Shown piece after piece: positions 57,012 through 64,000 of a DNA stretch of 64,000 nt (position 1 is its first letter; each line of letters starts with the position of its first letter). Below the pieces are notes generated by a model. It made no database searches and was not told where the DNA came from. It saw nothing but the letters and a program-made list of their open reading frames with translations. The stretch spans positions 51,352-115,351 of the forward strand of contig NZ_JAQUVZ010000006.1 in NCBI RefSeq assembly GCF_028693135.1. The letters run 5' to 3'. The translations under genes were made by a program, and so were the position numbers. Source of the DNA: Methanosarcina sp. (lineage in GTDB: Archaea > Halobacteriota > Methanosarcinia > Methanosarcinales > Methanosarcinaceae).

Positions 57012-58058
57012 ATGGAAATCAAAATTGGGAACAAGTTAATTGGAAACAGTAAACATACATTTATAATCGCAGAATTATCTGCTAATCATCTCCATGATTT
57101 TGATCTTGCTGTAAAAACCATAAAATCCATAAAGGAAACCGGAGCTGATGCTGTCAAGCTCCAGACCTATACAGCAGACACAATAACTATTGACTCAGAG
57201 AATGAATATTTCAGGATAAAGCAAGGAACTTTGTGGGATGGCAGAACCCTTTACAAGCTATATCAGGAAGCCTACACTCCGTGGGAATGGCAGCCGGAGT
57301 TAAAAAAGATAGCTGAAGACTTAGGACTCTTATGTTTCTCCTCTCCTTTTGACAAAACTGCCGTAGATTTTTTGGAAAAAATGAACGTCCCTGCCTACAA
57401 GGTCGCTTCTTTTGAAATTACTGACATACCTCTCATAGAATACATCGCCTCAAAGGGAAAACCAGTAATTATTTCTACAGGCATCGCCACGCTAACTGAT
57501 ATTGAAGAAGCTGTAAACGCCTGCAAACGGATGGGAAATAAACAGGTTGCACTTTTAAAATGCACATCTGCATATCCATCCCCTCTTGAAGATGTAAACT
57601 TAAACACAATCCCAAACCTTAAGGACACTTTTAAGGTTGTTGTCGGTTTATCAGATCATACCTTAGGAATATCAGTACCGATTGCAGCTGTAGTTCTTGG
57701 AGCAAAAATAATTGAGAAGCACTTCATACTTGACCGGGGTTTAGGCGGGCCAGATGCTGAGTTTTCTCTTGAACCCCAAGAGTTTAAGGCAATGGTCAAG
57801 GCGGTAAGGGAAGTTGAAAAAGCTCTCGGTGAAGTCAGTTATGAACTGACGGACAAAATGACGAAAAGCCGTGAGTTTTCTCGATCCCTTTTTGTCGTAG
57901 AAGATATGGAAGAAGGAGAAGTGTTTTCTGAGAAAAATATAAGATCCATTAGACCTGGTTTTGGACTCCACCCCAAATATCTGTATGATGTTCTGGGGAA
58001 AAAGGCTGCAAAGTCTGTTACTAAAGGGACTCCTCTTAACTGGGACCTTATAGGATGA
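57012..58058 (+). CDS. pseI: pseudaminic acid synthase, PseI (NeuB family)
   Basis: 348-residue NeuB-type synthase condensing phosphoenolpyruvate with the 6-deoxy diamino hexose. The TIM barrel has FIIAELSANHLHD (about residues 17-29), DAVKLQTYTADT (about 46-57) and IEKHFILDRGLGGPDAEFSL (about 234-253). The C-terminal SAF domain has SRSLFVVEDMEEGE and IRPGFGLHPKYL. ATG 57012 is preferred, with GAGGA 9 bases upstream; ATG 57003 is too close to that site. Confidence 0.9.
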   Translation: MEIKIGNKLIGNSKHTFIIAELSANHLHDFDLAVKTIKSIKETGADAVKLQTYTADTITIDSENEYFRIKQGTLWDGRTLYKLYQEAYTPWEWQPELKKIAEDLGLLCFSSPFDKTAVDFLEKMNVPAYKVASFEITDIPLIEYIASKGKPVIISTGIATLTDIEEAVNACKRMGNKQVALLKCTSAYPSPLEDVNLNTIPNLKDTFKVVVGLSDHTLGISVPIAAVVLGAKIIEKHFILDRGLGGPDAEFSLEPQEFKAMVKAVREVEKALGEVSYELTDKMTKSREFSRSLFVVEDMEEGEVFSEKNIRSIRPGFGLHPKYLYDVLGKKAAKSVTKGTPLNWDLIG

Positions 58059-58086
58059 ATATTTAAATCTTTTTGGGGGAATATAA

Positions 58087-58830
58087 ATGAACTTCGGCTT
58101 AAAACTCTGGTCCACCAATCAGGACACGCTCCCACAAGCAGAGCAACTAATCAAGGATGATGTATTTCAATACATTGAATTGACTCCAATTCCCGGCACA
58201 GAGATAGATACATTTCTTTCTTACGACCTGCCCTATACAATTCACATAACGACAGAAAGGCACGGTGTGAACATTGCTGACAGAGAAAAAAGGGATTATA
58301 ACATTAAAACAATTCAGAACTGCATTGAGTGGGCCGACCAACTTAATGCCAGATATATTATTCTTCATCCCGGATTCGGTTCTATGGCTTCATCGAGAGA
58401 GTTTTTGGAATGTATCGACGACAAACGGACTTTAATTGAAAACATGCCAAAAGTTGGACTGTTTGACGAAGCAATGGTAGGTTATTCGCCAGAGCAAATT
58501 TCGGAACTTATGGGGTCAAAATTTGGGTTTTGTTTTGATATGAATCATGCAATTAAAGCTGCTGTTAGTTTAAACGGAGACTACAAAGAATACATCAAAG
58601 ATTTTTTAAAATTAAACCCCTCTTACTTTCATATTTCAGATGGAAACTTGGCTAACGAAAAAGATGAGCACCTATCGATAGGAGAAGGAAATTATGACTT
58701 CGAGTTTTTAATGCAATATGTCTCATCCATATTTTCTAAATACATAACTTTGGAAACACCAAGAAGCAACCTTGAATCCTTTAATGAGGATCTTGCCAAC
58801 TTGACAAAAATTAAAGCGTTTATCAAGTAG
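58087..58830 (+). CDS. sugar phosphate isomerase/epimerase-type TIM-barrel protein
   Basis: 247-residue xylose-isomerase-like (AP endonuclease 2 superfamily) barrel. Metal-type residues are visible in YIELTPIPGTE (about residues 27-37), YIILHPGFGSM (about 92-102), FCFDMNHAIKA (about 147-157), YFHISDGN (about 175-182) and ITLETPRSN (near the end). It follows PseI by 28 bases with a GGGGGA site. No PseG-type hydrolase is present nearby, so it may fill a missing step or act on a different sugar of the same glycan. The function is not shown. Confidence 0.7.
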   Translation: MNFGLKLWSTNQDTLPQAEQLIKDDVFQYIELTPIPGTEIDTFLSYDLPYTIHITTERHGVNIADREKRDYNIKTIQNCIEWADQLNARYIILHPGFGSMASSREFLECIDDKRTLIENMPKVGLFDEAMVGYSPEQISELMGSKFGFCFDMNHAIKAAVSLNGDYKEYIKDFLKLNPSYFHISDGNLANEKDEHLSIGEGNYDFEFLMQYVSSIFSKYITLETPRSNLESFNEDLANLTKIKAFIK

Positions 58831-59090
58831 ATTATTCCCATCAAAAGAGAAGGGTAAATATCCATATTTAATAGACACTCTCCCAACATTTAATATTATT
58901 AGATGGTAACTTCAATTCACTTTTATTGAATCCTTTTAAATACAGAGCTTATAAGATAAACTGATGAACAAGATCATATTGCAAGTAAAATGAATATCAA
59001 TCAACTGGCTTCAATAAATAAAATATATAAGCCATAAATAGGGACGAACCTACGATTTATTTAAAAATGATCGAGAAAACGGGATTTATT

Positions 59091-60578
59091 ATGATTATCA
59101 ATGATATTAAACGTCTTGCAAAAAATTCCCTTGGATTTGCCATCGGGACGATTTTAACTCAGGCAATAGGGTTTTTTCTTCTCCCTATATATACAAGATA
59201 TCTCACTCCTGCAGATTACGGAATCTTATCAATTGCATCGGTTGTAAGTAGTGTTTTAGTAATATTTTTAATTTTTGGACAAGGGGGGGCAATCGGCCGT
59301 TTCTATTATGATTATCATCATGATTCAACTAAATTAAGAGATTACCTCAGTACTATCTGCCTCTCGGTTTGTTTGATATCTTTTGCAATATGTGTCATAC
59401 TTTGTTTATTGGGAGATTCCTTCTTCTCAATAGTTCTCTCTGACATTCCATTTAATCCATATCTTATCTTAGTTATATGGAGTGCATTTCTTGGTGTTCC
59501 CTTAAATTTTGCTTTAATTCTTCTGCAGGTGAGAGAAAGAGCCCACACTTACAGTGTAATTAATGTAGCAAAATTTCTGATTTCCACTATACTAATAATC
59601 TTTTTCGTTGTGATGCAAAGAGAAGGCGCACTTGGAAGTTTGAAAGGTCAATTCGTATGTAGCATAATCTTCTTTTTTGTGGCACTAAGTTATCTAAAAA
59701 AAGATATTACAATAAAATTTGATAGAAATAAATTCAAAGAATCATTCTATTTTGGGTTACCATTGATTCCACATATGCTCGCTGGGTGGATCACCAGCCT
59801 TATTGACAGGTTATTCCTAAGCTGGTACTGGAATCTCTCTATAGTCGGCCTCTATTCCCTTGGATATCAGATCGGATCAATACTGAGTCTTATTACTACA
59901 GCCATTAATTTTGCCTGGGTTCCTTTTTTTCTGTCAAAAGCAACAGATGAAGGTGAAAAGGCAAAACATACGTTCTCAATTCTAACCACATATTATATGG
60001 CTTTAATTGGATTCATCGGAGTAGGCATCGCATTGTTTGCAAAAGATGTTATACATCTCATGACAGTCCCCGCATATTATGAAGCTTCCCAGGTTGTTCC
60101 TTTCATTGTTCTGGCATTTGTCCTGAATGGCATGTATTACATGGTAGTAAATCAAATATTCCTTCTGAAAAAAACAAAATATCTTGCAATTACTACTTTT
60201 TTAGGGGCCTTAATTAACATAGGTCTAAATTTCCTGCTTATTCCTGAATATGGAATGATTGGTGCCGCCGCTGCAACCGCAATGACATATTTATTCACTT
60301 TTATTGGAGTATTTTTACTATCCAATAGGCTTTTTCCCATAAAATATGAATACCTTAGAATTAGCAAGATATTATTTGTAGGAATATCTGTATATGCAAT
60401 ATCCCTTTTCTTACCAGAATATGATATCCTGTGCGATATCGCATTGAGATGTCTAGTAATACTTGTATACCCCACAGGATTATTGCTGATTCATGTTTTT
60501 ACAGACGAAGAGATTACACAGGGAAAGATATACACTGGAGAAATAATGAGGGGACGTTTCAAAAAAAAGAATGTTTGA
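59091..60578 (+). CDS. oligosaccharide flippase, Wzx-like
   Basis: 495-residue membrane protein with about 12-14 helices of the polysaccharide-transport (MVF) type. The N-terminal GFAIGTILTQAIGFFLLPIYTRYLTPADYGIL (shown in part: IYTRYLTPADYG) is the family signature. It would flip the glycan that carries the nonulosonate. ATG 59091 has GGGAT 7 bases upstream, whereas an ATG 24 bases earlier lacks a ribosome site. It is a different protein from the flippase at 44705-46168, with which it shares only the family. Confidence 0.85.
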   Translation: MIINDIKRLAKNSLGFAIGTILTQAIGFFLLPIYTRYLTPADYGILSIASVVSSVLVIFLIFGQGGAIGRFYYDYHHDSTKLRDYLSTICLSVCLISFAICVILCLLGDSFFSIVLSDIPFNPYLILVIWSAFLGVPLNFALILLQVRERAHTYSVINVAKFLISTILIIFFVVMQREGALGSLKGQFVCSIIFFFVALSYLKKDITIKFDRNKFKESFYFGLPLIPHMLAGWITSLIDRLFLSWYWNLSIVGLYSLGYQIGSILSLITTAINFAWVPFFLSKATDEGEKAKHTFSILTTYYMALIGFIGVGIALFAKDVIHLMTVPAYYEASQVVPFIVLAFVLNGMYYMVVNQIFLLKKTKYLAITTFLGALINIGLNFLLIPEYGMIGAAAATAMTYLFTFIGVFLLSNRLFPIKYEYLRISKILFVGISVYAISLFLPEYDILCDIALRCLVILVYPTGLLLIHVFTDEEITQGKIYTGEIMRGRFKKKNV

Positions 60579-60611
60579 AATATCTCTATTACAGAGATCT
60601 TTAAATATTTT

Positions 60612-62069
60612 TTACCCATCCCACTCATCAAGGGTTTTTTCAATGAGCTGTACGACTCTTTCTGTTGATTTACCATCAATTTTATACAAATATTGTTCAA
60701 TGTATTTATCTCTATTTTCAGCCAACTCGAAGTCGTCTCTCAGTAATTCCTCTATAGTAGGTTTTAGATCTTTTTCATTATAAACGCCCAATGCTACACC
60801 CTCTGTCACATATCTTTCGACATCTGGCTCTCCACTGAGGTTTAAGACGATCACAGGTTTATTCAGAGCTACTGCTTCCATTGCAGTTGTAGAGTCTTTT
60901 ATGACCAAGATATCACACATATAGAGCTGTTCATAGGTGTCTGAATTTTTGGGAGTGATTACAATATTTAAGTTATGATTTTTCAAAGCATCTTTGATCA
61001 TTTTTGTATATTTTTCACCTTCTCCTGGATGCTGTTTAATGATCAAGGTTACATCTTTTAGATTTTGTAACGTTTTAAACATTGCTTTGAAATTGTTTTT
61101 ATTTTCTTTATCAGATATACCGTGGCATTGGGTTGTCCAAAGGACGATTTTATTATCTGGATTTAGGCTATATCTTTTGAAAAAATCTTCTCTAGAATAC
61201 AATTTTTTTGCGTAATTCAATATATCATATCTTGGATTGCCTGTGACGACTACTTTTTGAGGTTCATATATGCTTTTTTCCACAAGCAATTTGTAGTGTT
61301 CCTCCCCAAAAACACACGTAACATCAGGTAAGATAGCCCGGAAACTTTTATCATCATACATATATCCTGGATGTTGATCCGTAATTATCCCATGTTGAAG
61401 GGCAATTGTAGGGATTTTATATTGGTGAGCAGTGTATACCATTTCCTTATGAAAGGGACAGTATTCACATGTTAACAACAAAATGTTAGGCTGTATCTCG
61501 TGGAGTATGTTTTTACAAATTAATAATTTCATATAACTATTTACATTAATTTTACTTCCAATGATGCAAAAATATTTTTTGAATTCGTCGTCGATTTTCA
61601 TTCCTACCAATGACTGAATGGAATATGTGAAAGCCTTGAAAACATCTTTAATTGTTATATATTGTTCAATGCATATCCAATCATCAGAATTTCTATATTT
61701 ATTAAGAGTTGCGCTCTTACTCCTAAACTTATTTGTTGGGTCCCTATCAATGCATTTGATAGAAAACATTTTTTTGCTTTGCTCGAGCACATCTCCTATC
61801 ATCAGATCATATTCATAATTTTTACCATCTTTATGTTTATAATCCCTCCAATTATTTAAAGAACTGGAAAAGAGAATTTCAATCTCTCTAGATATTATCT
61901 TTTTTTTAAGCTGATTGAAAAAAACATTAAATTGGATATATTTTAATATATAATAACAAGAGATTGCAATGGACATTAACAAATAATTCGTATCCTTTTT
62001 TTGAAATATCAGATTCTTTGCAATTTCCATATATTTTTTTAAAATCTCTAAAGTATGATTGAAATACAT
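60612..62069 (-). CDS. surface-polysaccharide biosynthesis protein with GT-B-like fold
   Basis: 485-residue protein. The C-terminal half has IALQHGIITDQHPG (about residues 223-236), VVTGNPRYDIL (about 274-284), IIKQHPGEGEKYT (about 338-350) and VIKDSTTAMEAVALNKPVI (about 393-411). These resemble the CDP-glycerol glycerophosphotransferase / UDP-GlcNAc 2-epimerase superfamily used in capsule synthesis. The N-terminal 200 residues are not recognised. It could be the transferase that adds the activated nonulosonic acid, or an unrelated surface enzyme. It converges on the flippase gene. Confidence 0.7.
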   Translation of the reverse strand: MYFNHTLEILKKYMEIAKNLIFQKKDTNYLLMSIAISCYYILKYIQFNVFFNQLKKKIISREIEILFSSSLNNWRDYKHKDGKNYEYDLMIGDVLEQSKKMFSIKCIDRDPTNKFRSKSATLNKYRNSDDWICIEQYITIKDVFKAFTYSIQSLVGMKIDDEFKKYFCIIGSKINVNSYMKLLICKNILHEIQPNILLLTCEYCPFHKEMVYTAHQYKIPTIALQHGIITDQHPGYMYDDKSFRAILPDVTCVFGEEHYKLLVEKSIYEPQKVVVTGNPRYDILNYAKKLYSREDFFKRYSLNPDNKIVLWTTQCHGISDKENKNNFKAMFKTLQNLKDVTLIIKQHPGEGEKYTKMIKDALKNHNLNIVITPKNSDTYEQLYMCDILVIKDSTTAMEAVALNKPVIVLNLSGEPDVERYVTEGVALGVYNEKDLKPTIEELLRDDFELAENRDKYIEQYLYKIDGKSTERVVQLIEKTLDEWDG

Positions 62070-62262
62070 AAGGCTACTCCATAAAGGATGTGAGGTTTCG
62101 ATCGGCGTCAGTTGAAATTTGAAAATTACTTTATCTATTTTTTATTTAAATGTTACAGGATAAAATTTGTATGATTATTCTATTATATTTATCGGAGGAT
62201 AGTTCTCTAAAAAGCTTTGATTTTTATATCATTTAATTTACACTCAAATTATTAAATTATTT

Positions 62263-62922
62263 AGAGCCTGTCTTAAAAGTGTTTCTTATTCACATAAAGG
62301 TTTGATCTTAGCCAGTCGTTTGCTCATTATACGGATCATAGCAGCATAGATGAAGGCTTGACTGGACTTCGTAAATCCTTCGTAATCTTTGCTCAAACGT
62401 CGATAGCGACCCAGCTATCCAAATGTACGTTCTACCCCCCCCATCTGTGAGGAAGTACTTTAAAACCTTTGACGTCATCATCACGCTTTACGATTTCCAA
62501 TACCCAACCACACATTACTTTGACTCAATCAACCAGTTGACCGGCATAACCCGCATCAGCCCAGATAAGCTGTAATCGAGAAAATGTTCCTTAAACTTGT
62601 TCCAGAACAAGTTTAGCACCATCTCTATCCTAATATTCGCCGCATGAACTACATCCATCAACAGTAGCCCTGTTGTATCCACTAGAATGTGGCACTTTCT
62701 CCCTTTGACTTTCTTGCCAGCATCATATCCGCGTACTCTTGGTGTTTCTGTATTTCTCGAAAGGACTGAACGCGTTTTCTACCTCGATTAGTTCGGAGAT
62801 GTGGGATATGAGGCTTAAGCAGTTCCCATTCTTTATCAGATAAATCCCTAGGATAAGGAAGTCTTCAATTTCGTTTTGACAACATTAACGAACAATCTGG
62901 TTACAGGATTATTTAATTTTAA
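62263..62922 (-). pseudogene. degenerate IS5-like transposase, second copy (inverted)
   Basis: The reverse complement aligns over its length with the host parts of 46718-49753 (for example GATAAAGAATGGGRACT, AACTTGTTCTGGAACAAG and GGTCGCTATCGACGTTTGAG). Frameshifts, a run of Gs near 62437 and a missing middle segment make it non-functional. Its 5' end is abutted by the intact IS5-type element. Confidence 0.85.
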
Positions 62923-63791
62923 GAGCCTATCCGAAAAGTCCCGCAGCTCTGAAAGTAATCCATGCGCATGCGAAATGAAGCATAGCAAAGTAATTCTCAA
63001 GCTTCTTTTCCCATCGAATAAGCAGTCTTCTGAATCTATTCAGCCAAGAATGCGTCCTTTCTACAACCCACCTTCTTGCCTTATGACCCGGTATCTTTTT
63101 TACTATTTTTTCTTCTCCACGTCTCGGGATATGGGCAGTATATCCATATTCTTCAACCAATTTTCTGATATCAGGATAATCATATCCCTTATCCATGCAT
63201 ATATTCTGAATTACTTTATGTGAAGGTCTTTCAATAATTATGTCATCAAGAGTCTCTTTTACAAGCATTTTATCGTGCCTATTGGCTCCATCCACGGCAA
63301 CAGAAAGTGGTATGCCTTTACCCTCAGTTAACATACTCCTTTTTGTTCCTTTTTTGCCACGGTCAGTAGGGTTAGCTCCGGTTCCATCTCCACCCAATGG
63401 TGCTTTTGTCATAGCTCCATCAATTGATTGCCACTCCCACTCTAACCCTTTTTTATTATCATATTCCATTAGACCAGCTTGCCATATTGTCTCAAATAAT
63501 CCTGCCCTTTGCCATTCCTGAAATCTATCATGTACAGTGCTTGGAGCACCATAACATCTTGGCAAGGCTTTCCATTGACAGCCAGTACGAAGGAGATAAT
63601 AAATACCGTTAATTATTTTCCTATCATCCTCTCGCGGTCTTCCAGGCTTCTTTTTCGGCTTTGGGAGTGGTAGTAAAGATTTGATTATATTCCAGAATCC
63701 ATCTGAGATCTCGTAGTCGTGTCCCGTTTTTCGTTTTGTCACTACTACAAATTACCATACATAGCAGTTCTTTTACTTTTCGGATAGGCTC
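62923..63791 (-). mobile_element. IS5-family insertion sequence, about 870 bp, apparently intact
   Basis: Perfect inverted ends GAGCCTATCCGAAAAGT (62923-62939) and ACTTTTCGGATAGGCTC (63775-63791), extended to 20 bases by TAA/TTA. It encodes one full transposase. The same ends define the MITEs at 7241-7375 and 46658-46717. It lies at the edge of the older IS5-like remnant. Confidence 0.9.
62927..63742 (-). CDS. IS5-family transposase
   Basis: 271-residue DDE transposase. The N-terminal DUF4096-like part has DGFWNIIKSLLP and GRPREDDRKIINGIYYLLRTGCQWKALP (in part). The DDE region has WQSIDGAM (about residues 103-110), VAVDGANRHD (about 149-158), CMDKGYDYPDIR (about 182-193) and WVVERTHSWLNRFRRL (about 225-240). 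Its stop codon falls inside the right-hand terminal repeat. No frame damage is visible. Confidence 0.92.
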   Translation of the reverse strand: MTKRKTGHDYEISDGFWNIIKSLLPLPKPKKKPGRPREDDRKIINGIYYLLRTGCQWKALPRCYGAPSTVHDRFQEWQRAGLFETIWQAGLMEYDNKKGLEWEWQSIDGAMTKAPLGGDGTGANPTDRGKKGTKRSMLTEGKGIPLSVAVDGANRHDKMLVKETLDDIIIERPSHKVIQNICMDKGYDYPDIRKLVEEYGYTAHIPRRGEEKIVKKIPGHKARRWVVERTHSWLNRFRRLLIRWEKKLENYFAMLHFACAWITFRAAGLFG

Positions 63792-63821
63792 TTAGACAGC
63801 CTCAAAGAATACAAGGCGCTT

Positions 63822-64000
63822 TCAGGTAAGTATGTTGTTTATCTCCTCAGCGCCTTTCCTATTTCCAAACGCATTATTTCTCCTTTTAGCCCCATCAAAT
63901 CCATGAATCGAATTTACAATCTTTCCATAATCTGCCCCTGCAAGAACATTCCATCCATCTTCTACGGTTTCAACCCATTCAGTATTCTCTCTCATGGTAA
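63822..64000 (-). CDS. wecB: UDP-N-acetylglucosamine 2-epimerase WecB-like, C-terminal end (partial)
   Basis: The reverse strand encodes a C-terminal fragment of about 58 residues beginning MRENTEWVETVEDGWNVLAG and ending before a TGA at 63822-63824. RxNTEWVET...GWN is the UDP-binding end of non-hydrolysing GlcNAc 2-epimerases, which make UDP-ManNAc for surface glycans. The rest lies beyond the window. The IS5-type element sits 30 bases past its stop. It shows that the glycan region continues to the right. Confidence 0.8.
   Translation of the reverse strand, partial: TMRENTEWVETVEDGWNVLAGADYGKIVNSIHGFDGAKRRNNAFGNRKGAEEINNILT

Noticed and set aside
60612..62069. Calling the GT-B-like protein PseG
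   Set aside because: It is about 200 residues longer than PseG and its motifs resemble the CDP-glycerol transferase/epimerase group more. Only the fold class is shared.

Overview
The window is chromosomal DNA of a methanogenic archaeon of the genus Methanosarcina or a very close relative. The evidence is two tandem copies of the archaeal CO dehydrogenase/acetyl-CoA synthase (CODH/ACS) genes with methanosarcinal sequence features, a methanogenesis marker 12 gene, TATA-type promoters, sparse coding with long AT-rich spacers, and many insertion sequences. I cannot name the species from sequence alone.

Left part (1-17.1 kb, mostly minus strand). A complete cdhA-cdhB-cdhC-cooC-cdhD-cdhE operon reads from 15.8 down to 7.6 kb. 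Downstream in the same direction lies a second set: cdhA2 and cdhB2, plus cdhC2 cut by the window edge. The 3.9 kb between the sets holds a DUF134 regulator-like gene, a possible NifX-like remnant, a MITE and a four-fold tandem repeat of about 460 bp. CdhA/B/C/D/E make and cleave acetyl-CoA; the CooC-like ATPase probably serves nickel insertion. The overlapping parts of cdhC1 and cdhC2 are nearly identical although cdhA and cdhB have diverged, which points to gene conversion.

Middle part (17.1-46.2 kb) is a housekeeping region. It carries a rhomboid protease, a NYN-domain protein, DUF2103 and methanogenesis marker 12 proteins, and an ACT protein with a phenylacetate-CoA-ligase-type enzyme. 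It continues with a DHH phosphoesterase, prefoldin beta and an M42 aminopeptidase. The branched-chain amino-acid genes cimA-ilvB-ilvN-ilvC follow, then a nitroreductase, tRNA-Arg(CCG), an unassigned zinc-knuckle/TPR plus membrane coiled-coil gene pair, and a SudAB/NfnAB-type flavoprotein pair. Last come two tandem small charged-repeat proteins, arsR-arsM, a beta-helix surface protein, a mannose-1-phosphate guanylyltransferase and a flippase. Spacers in this part repeatedly contain short tandem repeats with units of 12-26 bp.

Right part (46.2-64 kb) is an accessory, AT-rich surface-glycan region. It starts with a nest of mobile DNA: an IS1634-like element with a clean 6-bp target duplication sits inside an IS5-like remnant, which also carries a MITE inside another MITE. 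Two 120-bp MITE copies follow. Then comes a pseudaminic-acid (nonulosonate) gene set: PseA-type amidotransferase, PseB, a cupin, a Pse-associated methylase, PseC, PseF, PseH, PseI, a TIM-barrel protein, a flippase and a GT-B-like surface-polysaccharide protein. No recognisable PseG is present in the window. A second IS5-like remnant in inverted orientation, an apparently intact IS5-family element and the 3' end of a wecB-like epimerase gene close the window.

The most interesting unexplained items are the zinc-knuckle/TPR/membrane operon (34.6-36.3 kb), the small repeat proteins with a shared C-terminal tail and stop-codon-overlapping terminators (39.8-40.3 kb), the promoter-like repeat array before the second cdh operon, the archaeal pseudaminic pathway lacking PseG, and two conserved enzymes that lack any ATG/GTG/TTG start.
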